The notes beneath the pieces were generated by a model that ran no database searches, was not told the DNA's origin, and saw nothing but the letters and a program-made list of their open reading frames with translations. Shown in pieces: positions 15,464 to 21,860 of a DNA stretch of 29,977 nt. The position numbers and the translations under genes are program-made. Location of the stretch: positions 1 through 29,977 of the IMG/VR virus record IMGVR_UViG_3300031787_000601; one strand, written 5' to 3'. The number at the start of each line of letters is the position of its first letter. Position 1 is the stretch's first letter. Source of the stretch: a virus.

Positions 15464-16323
15464 TAAGTTCCCCACTCATTTTTAAATAACGGTACCTGTA
15501 GTCTGTCGCTATAACGTAAACCTGCTTTTATTGCTAGTTCAGCCACCCGTCGATTGTTAAGTGTGTAGACACTTTCTACACCTCCCACGGGCATCAAATA
15601 TACAGGACCACTAAAACCTTCAGCACGATAAATGTCTACAGTCTCAATAGCTTCTTCTGCATCTTCTTCTGTAGCTATTACAAATTTAAGATATGTATAA
15701 CCAACTTCTTCGTATTCACACACCACACTTGGTAATATAGCTTCGTGTCTTGACTCTCCTGAACAGCTCAGTTTAGCACTTACACTGAAGGTTAATCTAT
15801 GATAACCTCTATTTTCCATACCCCAGTCTAAAAGATATTTTTTAAATTCTGGAGTGAGCGGTTGAGTACCGTTTGTTTCAAAGGTAATCTCTTTGAGATT
15901 TTTCATCTTAGGATGATCTAACAGTTCGGGGTAAGCACGTTGCCACCCAAGCAGCGGTTCTCCTCCTGTGATGACGAGGTGTTCGTCTCTCCATTCATTG
16001 AACGGTAAAATCTCGCAGATTCTTTCTGCGATGGCGTCGGAAGTAAGCATTGGGCTAAGGTCTTTAAAAGCAGGATGCCAGCTAGCGTAACTATCACAAC
16101 CAGTAGAAACCAATGGAAGTTCTTCATATTTTTGAAATGATTCAATATTTGCGTGTGTATAGGCAATGTCGTCGGCTTCAATGCTTATATCACCTTTAGG
16201 CATACCAAAGCCAGCACATTTAAAGTTACAACCAAATGTGCGTAAGAACACAGAAGGTACGCCCATATAACGTCCTTCTCCTTGTACGCTGTAAAACAGC
16301 TCTGCGATTTTAATTTTGCTCAT
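15463..16323 (-). CDS. queE: QueE-like 7-carboxy-7-deazaguanine synthase (radical SAM), variant cluster motif
   Basis: QueE turns 6-carboxytetrahydropterin into 7-carboxy-7-deazaguanine, a step to preQ0. At 286 aa, the start is FYSVQGEGRYMGVPSVFLR, the classic QueE entry motif. VITGGEPLLGWQRAYPEL (GGEP at 120-123) and FETNGTQ follow. The usual CX3CX2C is altered: C32 and C36 are present (GCNFKCAGFGM), but the third position is Phe, and the next cysteine is C76 in STGCDSYASW. I recall phage QueE-like proteins with the same feature, so it is probably a functional variant. The start overlaps mazG by 14 bases. It fits with folE and queD in this - strand run. Confidence 0.9.
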   Translation of the reverse strand: MSKIKIAELFYSVQGEGRYMGVPSVFLRTFGCNFKCAGFGMPKGDISIEADDIAYTHANIESFQKYEELPLVSTGCDSYASWHPAFKDLSPMLTSDAIAERICEILPFNEWRDEHLVITGGEPLLGWQRAYPELLDHPKMKNLKEITFETNGTQPLTPEFKKYLLDWGMENRGYHRLTFSVSAKLSCSGESRHEAILPSVVCEYEEVGYTYLKFVIATEEDAEEAIETVDIYRAEGFSGPVYLMPVGGVESVYTLNNRRVAELAIKAGLRYSDRLQVPLFKNEWGT

Positions 16324-16588
16324 AGATGTTTGACCATTTTTTTAATTTTTCAAATTTAGCTTTTTTAGCACTTTCCATTTTGTCTTTGGAAATTATACCG
16401 TCTTTTTCTAAAAGATCAACCATAGCTAACAGGTCACCTAGTTCTTCTTCTAGATGCTCTCTGTTTGTCTTGGGCTTTCCTGGTTTGTAATTATCGATTC
16501 CAAAACGATTAATTTTAGAAACTGCTTGTATGACTTCGGAACATTCTTCTTGGAGAATGCTCATAATTTCGTGAGATTTAGTATTCAT
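16310..16588 (-). CDS. mazG: MazG-like nucleotide pyrophosphohydrolase, 92 aa
   Basis: The ATG at 16588 is preferred; a longer reading to 16657 lies inside the AbrB-like gene. The metal-binding EExxE appears as EECSEVIQ and the later ExxD as EELGDLLAMVD, with the helical layout of the all-alpha NTP pyrophosphatase family. These enzymes hydrolyse NTPs or dNTPs to NMPs plus PPi; phage MazG has been linked to dNTP-pool control. It precedes queE with a 14-base overlap. The substrate cannot be told. Confidence 0.85.
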   Translation of the reverse strand: MNTKSHEIMSILQEECSEVIQAVSKINRFGIDNYKPGKPKTNREHLEEELGDLLAMVDLLEKDGIISKDKMESAKKAKFEKLKKWSNIYEQN

Positions 16589-16595
16589 ACTAATA

Positions 16596-16763
16596 TTATA
16601 CACTCTCTTTGTTCTCGTTGTCAAGCTTCTTAGATAACATCCAAGAACCATCGCCATTATCTTTCCAAACTAAAACATCCCCTTCTTTCCAACCATTAGC
16701 TTCTAGGAGATCGGGCGGAAAGGTTATTACTCCGTCATCATCAATAGTTAAAACCCATTTCAT
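16596..16763 (-). CDS. AbrB/MazE-like swapped-hairpin protein, 55 aa
   Basis: Found by reading the gap between mazG and the SGNH gene. The ATG at 16763 lies inside the 3' end of the upstream SGNH gene (23-base overlap), and TAA is at 16596-16598. The pattern WVLTIDDDGVITFPPDLLEA, then GWKEGDVLVWKDNGDGSWML matches the strand-loop-strand of AbrB/SpoVT/MazE domains (ITIPKxLxxxLGxxxGD). These are DNA-binding or antitoxin-type folds. No toxin gene is next to it. It may be a small transcription regulator. AGGAGAAG lies just upstream of the start. Confidence 0.75.
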   Translation of the reverse strand: MKWVLTIDDDGVITFPPDLLEANGWKEGDVLVWKDNGDGSWMLSKKLDNENKESV

Positions 16764-17343
16764 ACAACTTCTCCTTAATTCGTTGAGCTACAATTTTATT
16801 ACCTTCTTCGGTATAATGATTTACTAGTCCTCTATGAAAGGTCCAGTGACTAGTAAAATCCATGTGTAATTCTTCAAAAGCATGATTACAACTAGTTGGT
16901 GTATGATCTATAGCTAGATAAGGCAGCTTAATCAATCTACGAATTTCTCTTCTAACAATATCGTAGATATCTGTTTGATATTGTTCATCATAATGATGTT
17001 TGAACCAATTGTAGGCTGTAACAGTACTTTCATTTTTAGGATCTAGATTAGCTTCTACATCACTAAAGATCAAATCACAGTTAGCGTGTAACTTGCTTTG
17101 ATGTATGGGATTAAGGGTGTGAACTCTAAAAGGACTAGTATGATTTACTATTACTAAATCAAATTTATCTAAATTTTGATTCTTAATCTGATTTAATATT
17201 TTATATTCACCTACTCCGGCCTGAGAAACGTTAGTAATATTATAATCTTTTTTTAATAACTCGGGCCAACCAGACGGACTGTCGGGCCATTTAGCAGAGA
17301 AACTATCACCTGCTAATAAAATTTTTAAATTGTTTTTAGCCAT
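16741..17343 (-). CDS. SGNH/GDSL hydrolase-like protein, 200 aa
   Basis: The N-terminus KILLAGDSFSAKWP gives the GDS block with nucleophile candidate S14. SQAGVGEYKI is a Gly-containing second block, VIVNHTSPFR an Asn-type third block, and a C-terminal His (H176 in GLVNHYTEEGNK) fits block V, though the usual Asp three residues before is Leu. The family includes esterases, acyltransferases and sugar O-deacetylases. It overlaps the upstream SGNH gene by 19 bases. The substrate is unknown; a polysaccharide acetyl group is possible. Confidence 0.7.
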   Translation of the reverse strand: MAKNNLKILLAGDSFSAKWPDSPSGWPELLKKDYNITNVSQAGVGEYKILNQIKNQNLDKFDLVIVNHTSPFRVHTLNPIHQSKLHANCDLIFSDVEANLDPKNESTVTAYNWFKHHYDEQYQTDIYDIVRREIRRLIKLPYLAIDHTPTSCNHAFEELHMDFTSHWTFHRGLVNHYTEEGNKIVAQRIKEKLYEMGFNY

Positions 17344-18143
17344 GGAATAAATTTAGTAGCAATTAAATCGTGAAACGATTTGTTGTAGTGTTCATTGTCG
17401 TCAAGATAATATTTTTTGTGATCAATGAATTTCTTTCTAAAGAACGATTCTACTGTAACAGGTGATATTATAGTAGACTTTAATTTTGTATAAAAATCAA
17501 ACTTTTCCGGAAATTTTACTCTGTCGGTCATATTAAACAGATAGAGTTTACAACCGTGATCTTCACACATTCTATCCATAACAAGTACATCTTTAAAAAA
17601 ATCTCTTTGTTCTAGATGAGTATTTAGATCAAAGAATAATTTTACATCCATGTATGTATCTTTTCGGAGATCTGGTTTTATTAGACCATTTTGATAATCA
17701 AAATTAATATCAGCAATTTTTCCAAAATCTTCAAATGTTGGTTTGTTAAGAAGTTGAAAACGATCGTCTTTAAATATTTGATCATAATACAGATCAACTA
17801 ACGGATTCTTTTTTTCGTGTTTTAATGTAAAAAAATCTGCCGGTAATGTATCTTGCGAAAGAGTTTCGTTAAACGCAAGAACAAATCTATTAAAGCTAGA
17901 TAATAAAACATACACTTCGTCAATGTCGGGGTGTCTATCTAACATAACACGTAACCAATCTGGATATATTCGATTACACACGCCCGGTAACGCATACACC
18001 GATGTTGGCTTAGAAAAAGTTTCAGCGTATGACTCTGCGTAGCTATTATCATTCCACATACTATAACTACCAAAGCCAACCTTGCCGGGAATAGTTACAT
18101 ATCCGCACGTATGACTATCGCCTAAAAATAATGCCCTACTCAT
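17325..18143 (-). CDS. SGNH hydrolase-like protein, 272 aa
   Basis: The N-terminus ALFLGDSHTCGY carries the GDSH variant of the SGNH nucleophile motif (S10). Near the C-terminus, DDNEHYNKSFHDLIA offers the D-x-x-H pair (D249, H252) typical of the catalytic acid and base. The middle has VYVLLSSFNRF, which could hold the oxyanion Asn. It is followed with overlap by a second, shorter SGNH protein. This arrangement suggests a paired or divergent hydrolase. There is no signal peptide, so it probably acts in the host cytoplasm. The substrate is unknown. Confidence 0.65.
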   Translation of the reverse strand: MSRALFLGDSHTCGYVTIPGKVGFGSYSMWNDNSYAESYAETFSKPTSVYALPGVCNRIYPDWLRVMLDRHPDIDEVYVLLSSFNRFVLAFNETLSQDTLPADFFTLKHEKKNPLVDLYYDQIFKDDRFQLLNKPTFEDFGKIADINFDYQNGLIKPDLRKDTYMDVKLFFDLNTHLEQRDFFKDVLVMDRMCEDHGCKLYLFNMTDRVKFPEKFDFYTKLKSTIISPVTVESFFRKKFIDHKKYYLDDNEHYNKSFHDLIATKFIPWLKTI

Positions 18144-18343
18144 GTGGTATACCTGCTGTTATTTTTCTCGTGATATTCTTTTCTTAATCTACGACACTCT
18201 TCTTTAACTTCGATAGGAAAGTCAGGGCTGATTTCAGATATAGTACAATCATAAATTTTAGTCCGCGGGTTTCCTAAGTCAGAAGTTAACATAATGAATA
18301 CACAAAATAGCACTGCTATAATTATGATAATCCTGTCTCTCAT
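18140..18343 (-). CDS. Small single-pass membrane protein, 67 aa
   Basis: The ATG at 18343 is chosen because GAGGAAAT lies just before it and it overlaps the upstream TGA; a TTG at 18370 would add nine residues. The N-terminus is MRDR followed by an Ile-rich segment (IIIIIAVLFCVFIML) long enough to span the membrane. A soluble tail with two cysteines (IYDCTISEISPDF, KEECRRLRKEY) follows. The topology fits an N-in membrane anchor. Function is unknown; many T4-like phages carry such small membrane proteins among early genes. Confidence 0.7.
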   Translation of the reverse strand: MRDRIIIIIAVLFCVFIMLTSDLGNPRTKIYDCTISEISPDFPIEVKEECRRLRKEYHEKNNSRYTT

Positions 18344-18534
18344 ATTTCCTCGCTGATCATTAGCTTGCAAAAGAAAGCATCTTTTTCGTTTTTAAAAAAG
18401 AACTTCATATCGTCAGCAGACACTTCAGTAGTGTATTTGTCCCCTGGCAAACCAAAGTGTTCAAGGATTTTAGCACAAGTTTCGTTCCAAAAAACATTAC
18501 TTTGATTTTTCCAAGGTATCTTAATTTCAGTCAT
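18340..18534 (-). CDS. Unknown protein, 64 aa
   Basis: A compact small protein with two cysteines. NVFWNETCAKILEHFGLPGD is a likely helix-turn, followed by YTTEVSADDMKFFFKNEKDA. I have seen this pattern in other T4-like marine phages as a conserved hypothetical protein. No catalytic motif is present. It overlaps its upstream neighbour by 8 bases and the downstream membrane gene by 4. Confidence 0.6.
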   Translation of the reverse strand: MTEIKIPWKNQSNVFWNETCAKILEHFGLPGDKYTTEVSADDMKFFFKNEKDAFFCKLMISEEI

Positions 18535-18730
18535 TAAAATATTTTTCCATTACTTCAAGTTTATCCATATATTCAGCAATCTGAGCAACTTCTTTTTCAA
18601 TAGCATCCATAAGATCTGTATGATCGTGAATGGCCATAGGATTAGCTAACATAATGTCAACATTCATTTTATGTTTTAGAATGTGTGCTTCGAAATGTTG
18701 CTTTAGTGTTTCGACAATTTGCTTTTTCAT
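18527..18730 (-). CDS. Small helical protein, 67 aa
   Basis: The ATG at 18730 follows TAGGAAATCAAA. It is almost entirely helical: QIVETLKQHFEAHILKHKMN, then LMDAIEKEVAQIAEYMDKLE. It might form a helical hairpin or dimer. It has no known motif and no membrane segment. It overlaps the HIT gene upstream and the 64-aa gene downstream. Confidence 0.6.
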   Translation of the reverse strand: MKKQIVETLKQHFEAHILKHKMNVDIMLANPMAIHDHTDLMDAIEKEVAQIAEYMDKLEVMEKYFND

Positions 18731-19119
18731 TTTGATTTCCTATAATTTCCCTTTTCGGGTATTACATGTCTAACCCCACCTGTGGGATCTTCCATGTCGC
18801 CTTTGCGTCTCGGTATTAGATGAACATGTGGCCATTCAACAGTTTGACCAGCAGCTTTACCATAGTTGAGACCTACGTTAAATCCGTCCCATATACCCTG
18901 CTCTACTTGTAGTTTGCCAAATCGAACAGCATCTTCAATCGAGTCCATCAACACAGCAACGGTGTTGTATTTAGGTACATATAATAGATGGCCTTCAGTT
19001 ACTGGATATTTGTCAGCAAATACCTTAGTATGAAAGTCTTCGCTAATAACAGTTTCCCATGGAGCGTCTGTTGAATCATCAATACACGGAGGTTGACTGT
19101 GTATTACGGTTTGGTTCAT
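18727..19119 (-). CDS. HIT-family nucleotide hydrolase/transferase, 130 aa
   Basis: The family motif appears as GQTVEWPHVHLIPRRKGD, with H98 and H100 as the last two histidines of the triad; the first is replaced by Trp, as I recall from a subgroup of bacterial and phage HIT proteins. The N-terminal part (KYPVTEGHLLYVPKYN) matches the HIT strand with its GH-L-L-V-P pattern. HIT proteins hydrolyse dinucleoside polyphosphates or nucleoside phosphoramidates. Together with MazG and the phosphoribosyltransferase it suggests nucleotide or alarmone handling in infected cells. Confidence 0.85.
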   Translation of the reverse strand: MNQTVIHSQPPCIDDSTDAPWETVISEDFHTKVFADKYPVTEGHLLYVPKYNTVAVLMDSIEDAVRFGKLQVEQGIWDGFNVGLNYGKAAGQTVEWPHVHLIPRRKGDMEDPTGGVRHVIPEKGNYRKSK

Positions 19120-19343
19120 CGTTGAAATTCCTTACGTTCTTGTGGTAGATCGTTTTCTCGAACTACAAATTCACGCCCGCCTAAACTTCCTACAAATGCT
19201 TTGGTACGTTCCATATAGGCCAATCTTAGTTTAATAGTTTGGAATGCTACTTCTAAAAATGCTTTAGGTTTGTATCCTAAAATATGCATATCAAAGTCTT
19301 TGCCTGCGTCTGTACAGTGAACTTTAATTTTTTGATCAATCAT
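19116..19343 (-). CDS. Unknown protein, 75 aa
   Basis: The ATG at 19343 overlaps the upstream TGA and follows GGTGGA; a TTG at 19355 would add four residues. The core is IKVHCTDAGKDFDMHILGYK, then a helix (FLEVAFQTIKLRLAYMERTK) and a strand (GREFVVRENDLP). No known motif is present. It lies between the phosphoribosyltransferase and HIT genes and may be co-translated with them. Confidence 0.6.
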   Translation of the reverse strand: MIDQKIKVHCTDAGKDFDMHILGYKPKAFLEVAFQTIKLRLAYMERTKAFVGSLGGREFVVRENDLPQERKEFQR

Positions 19344-19846
19344 TTCGTCCACCAATCTTCAAAAGGAAAATCAATCCAAACATCTTTTTCTGCTTTGTTT
19401 ATCTCTTCGCCAATATAATCCATTGGCACTTCAGCTTTGCTAGCAAGATTATCAAACACAGTGGCAAATCTTACATTGTCATTCCACACTTCGGCCCATT
19501 TGGAATCGTTAGAAAAACATCCACTAGGCCAGTCATTTAAAATCCAATTAATTGTAGCACCAGTATCGTTGATATCATCAACAATGAGAATCTTCTTGTC
19601 ATTAAACGCATCTTCAGCCATCCACAGATTGCTTTCAGTAGCGTGTTCCCCGCCGTTGTCTCTAAGGCTTACCTTTAATGCTTCACATGGCACATTAAAA
19701 TATTGACTGATCATTACAGCAGGTAATAATCCGCCTCTAGTAATTCCTACTATATAATCAGGACGCCAACTACTTAAACTGATATCTCTACATATTTTTG
19801 CTATCAGGTTTTGGAATTCTATCCAACTAACTTTACGCTTTACCAT
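19340..19846 (-). CDS. Type I phosphoribosyltransferase
   Basis: A 168-aa protein with the PRPP-binding loop ILIVDDINDTGAT (residues 86-98), the key signature of type I PRTases. The upstream PDYIVGITRGGLLPAVMISQ matches the strand-loop seen in xanthine/guanine/hypoxanthine PRTases. The family joins PRPP to a base (or acts as a regulator); the base here is unknown, a purine being the best guess. The ATG follows AAGGAG. It could salvage purines or recycle modified guanines, but the latter is speculation. It overlaps the cupin gene by 14 bases. Confidence 0.88.
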   Translation of the reverse strand: MVKRKVSWIEFQNLIAKICRDISLSSWRPDYIVGITRGGLLPAVMISQYFNVPCEALKVSLRDNGGEHATESNLWMAEDAFNDKKILIVDDINDTGATINWILNDWPSGCFSNDSKWAEVWNDNVRFATVFDNLASKAEVPMDYIGEEINKAEKDVWIDFPFEDWWTK

Positions 19847-20297
19847 TAGACTCCTTACGTTGTGCTATATATTTTTCGTTTTGTATCCATTTGTTGTTAA
19901 CAAGAAATCCCCATTCTCTTTTTTGAGGACCTGGCATGAATAACGTCCAAGCAGTTACTCCTTCTTTTAGCTCAATACGATGATAACTGTTTGGACTACA
20001 AATTCTAAAATGACCAGGGCCACGCCAGTATTTTATTTCGTTAATTTTTTTACCTAGAGTGTTAAACACTGGGACCCATTCGTAGTACCCACCAGCAAGA
20101 ATTAGTGTAGCATACGGCCATGGATGATCATGAACATCATCGGGATCACCTTTTAAGAACTTATGTAAGAATATGTTAAAGGGAAAACGCTCGCGATCTT
20201 TAAGAAAAAGATAGTAGCGTTCTAGATATGGTTCGTTATCTACACGATCCATGATGATACGTTTGCGACCTAGTCGTTCAAGCAGTTTCAACAACAT
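19833..20297 (-). CDS. Cupin-fold protein, 154 aa
   Basis: DDVHDHPWPYATLILAGGYY matches cupin motif 1: H56 and H58, with a Glu at 73. SPNSYHRIELKEG (H106) is motif 2. The four residues would bind a metal such as Fe(II). Similar HDHPW proteins occur in several phages. Cupins include dioxygenases, isomerases and binding proteins, so the reaction is not predictable. It overlaps the HhH glycosylase gene upstream by 20 bases and follows GAGGTAAGAG. Confidence 0.75.
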   Translation of the reverse strand: MLLKLLERLGRKRIIMDRVDNEPYLERYYLFLKDRERFPFNIFLHKFLKGDPDDVHDHPWPYATLILAGGYYEWVPVFNTLGKKINEIKYWRGPGHFRICSPNSYHRIELKEGVTAWTLFMPGPQKREWGFLVNNKWIQNEKYIAQRKESNGKA

Positions 20298-20700
20298 CTC
20301 TTACCTCTTGGTCTAGATAACGGATTAATTCTTTGTCAGTAGGTTCGACAGTATAATTCTGTTTGAAAAAGATCTCATAACTGTCTGAACCATATTTACC
20401 AATGCCATATAATATTGTAGCATCATTTCCGTCCCAGGTCAAATAACCTCTGCTCATTCCGATCAATCTCTTATAACGGACATTAACCATTCCCAAAGGC
20501 TGTATGATGCTTTTGACGAATTCTTCATCAGCGTTTATCAGTGTGATAGGATCGGGAAACCAATATAGGAATTCTGGCAGGCAGGTCTTAACAGGCTTTC
20601 GACTGGTCTGATTAAGCATTATGACACCTACAAAGTGTTCCCATGAGTTCGAGATCTGTTGTTGTACCATTAGGTCGTCACGTAGAGGGTTGAACCACAT
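20278..20700 (-). CDS. HhH-GPD DNA glycosylase resembling the MBD4 catalytic domain
   Basis: At 140 aa the whole protein matches the C-terminal glycosylase domain of MBD4 as I recall it. FVGVIMLNQTSRKPV corresponds to the family's I-x-T-I-F-L-N-R-T-S helix, IIQPLGMVNVRYKRLI to the LLKPLGLYDLRAKTI helix, and YGIGKYGSDSYEIF (residues 98-111) to the helix-hairpin-helix. D122 (VEPTDKELIRYL) aligns with the catalytic Asp. MBD4 removes T or U from G mismatches. There is no methyl-binding domain and no Fe-S cluster cysteine set. AGGAAA lies before the ATG. Its place after folE suggests a link to DNA base metabolism. Confidence 0.86.
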   Translation of the reverse strand: MWFNPLRDDLMVQQQISNSWEHFVGVIMLNQTSRKPVKTCLPEFLYWFPDPITLINADEEFVKSIIQPLGMVNVRYKRLIGMSRGYLTWDGNDATILYGIGKYGSDSYEIFFKQNYTVEPTDKELIRYLDQEVRDVVETA

Positions 20701-20702
20701 GA

Positions 20703-20774
20703 TTATTTCCTAATAAAGATCCATAAGATGACACCAACGACGATTCCAACTATCATACCTAGAGCGAACAGCAT
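20703..20774 (-). CDS. 23-aa single-pass membrane micropeptide
   Basis: Read from the gap between the 72-aa gene and the glycosylase gene. It encodes LFALGMIVGIVVGVILWIF followed by IRK, a Gly/Val/Ile-rich membrane span with a basic C-terminal end. The ATG overlaps the upstream TAA (TAATG), and GAAGGAG lies about 7 bases before it, an excellent ribosome-binding site. The reading frame is intact and fills the gap. Such peptides may regulate membrane enzymes or be lysis-related; nothing further is shown. Confidence 0.6.
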   Translation of the reverse strand: MLFALGMIVGIVVGVILWIFIRK

Positions 20775-20992
20775 TATTCTACTCCTTCGCCAAACCAGTC
20801 ATCGACCTGCTGTTCAGCTTCTTGCTGTGTCATGGCATGTACGAATATTTTAGCAAGTTCACCTTGAGTATGTTGAATATTAAATTTAATAACACCTGCA
20901 GGGATCAAATCCCAGTCTCTTTCAACTACAAATTCTTGTAGATGTTTCATTCTGTGTATTAAATTATCTGTGAGGGCTTTGGCTGTGCTCAT
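20774..20992 (-). CDS. Unknown protein, 72 aa
   Basis: The N-terminal helix (AKALTDNLIHRMKHLQEFVV) is followed by a strand (IPAGVIKFNIQHTQG) and an acidic helical C-terminus (MTQQEAEQQVDDWFGEGVE). No known motif is present. The ATG overlaps the folE TGA (ATGA), and its stop overlaps the micropeptide start. It may be an accessory to its neighbours. Confidence 0.6.
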   Translation of the reverse strand: MSTAKALTDNLIHRMKHLQEFVVERDWDLIPAGVIKFNIQHTQGELAKIFVHAMTQQEAEQQVDDWFGEGVE

Positions 20993-21825
20993 CTTGGGGC
21001 AAACTCCTGTTGTAGTTTAATGTTATCAAAGAATTCTTTCTTAGTATTGCCGTCGTCTTTGAAAGCACCTTTTAATACTGTAGTCTGTGTAAGACTAGAG
21101 TGTGCCATAATACCGCGATTCTCACAGCATCCGTGTACTGCTTGGATGTAGACACCTAGATCTTTGGCTCCTGTGGCACGTTCGATCTCCCTAGCAATGT
21201 CATTACAAAGTTCCTCCTGGAGAGTACCTCGACGGGCACACCACTGAGCGATCCTTGTATACTTGCTAAGTCCGATGAGTTTCTGAGCCGCAATAAGACC
21301 AATATAAGCAACACCAGTAACGGGTTGGTGATGATGGCTGCACATGCTACGAAGCTCACTGCGAACAACCAACATACCTTCATAACGATCCGCTGTGTCG
21401 TTGGGAAATGCTGTTGCGTCTGGTGCTGGTTCATATCTTCCTGCCATTATTTCATTAAAATACATCTTAGCCAGTCTACGTGCTGTACCCTGACTGTTAG
21501 GATCGTTTTCACGATCAATCAGCAAACGATCTAGCACTAGTTCAAATGCTTCTGTTGCTTCGTCGATTAGTTTTTCTTTATCGCCTTCGTGTAAGAAGTC
21601 GCTGATATTATCTCCAGCCCAGAATCGTTTTCCTTCACGCTTCATTTTAAAGCGAAGATGATCACCAAGATATGCTTCTTTGTAGCCACCGTCGCCTGCC
21701 ATTGCGTCAAGTGCTGTTTCTTTTTTAATATAAACCGTTTTACCTAATGGTTCATATTTTTCTTCTTTAAAATCTTTATTCACATCTGCGTGAATTACAG
21801 GATCCGGTGTAAATTTGGTTGTCAA
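20989..21825 (-). CDS. folE: GTP cyclohydrolase I (FolE), with N-terminal extension, TTG start
   Basis: FolE converts GTP to dihydroneopterin triphosphate, the first step to folates and 7-deazaguanines. The zinc and active-site blocks are clear: MCSHHHQPVTGVAYIG (C162, H165), GLSKYTRIAQ and HGCCENRGI (C233). At 278 aa it is longer than most bacterial forms (about 190-220) because of ~85 extra N-terminal residues with no recognised motif. The start is a TTG at 21825 with CGGAGAA about 6 bases upstream; the extension is open, so this start is likely. It follows the GT-B gene in the - strand run and pairs functionally with QueD and QueE. Confidence 0.96.
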   Translation of the reverse strand: MTTKFTPDPVIHADVNKDFKEEKYEPLGKTVYIKKETALDAMAGDGGYKEAYLGDHLRFKMKREGKRFWAGDNISDFLHEGDKEKLIDEATEAFELVLDRLLIDRENDPNSQGTARRLAKMYFNEIMAGRYEPAPDATAFPNDTADRYEGMLVVRSELRSMCSHHHQPVTGVAYIGLIAAQKLIGLSKYTRIAQWCARRGTLQEELCNDIAREIERATGAKDLGVYIQAVHGCCENRGIMAHSSLTQTTVLKGAFKDDGNTKKEFFDNIKLQQEFAPR

Positions 21826-21860
21826 TTATTTTTCTCCGAGTTATTGTCGTGGATGACATA

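Noticed and set aside
16596-16763. A toxin-antitoxin pair including the AbrB-like gene
   Set aside because: Neighbouring genes are MazG and an SGNH protein; neither resembles a MazF, PIN or RelE toxin.
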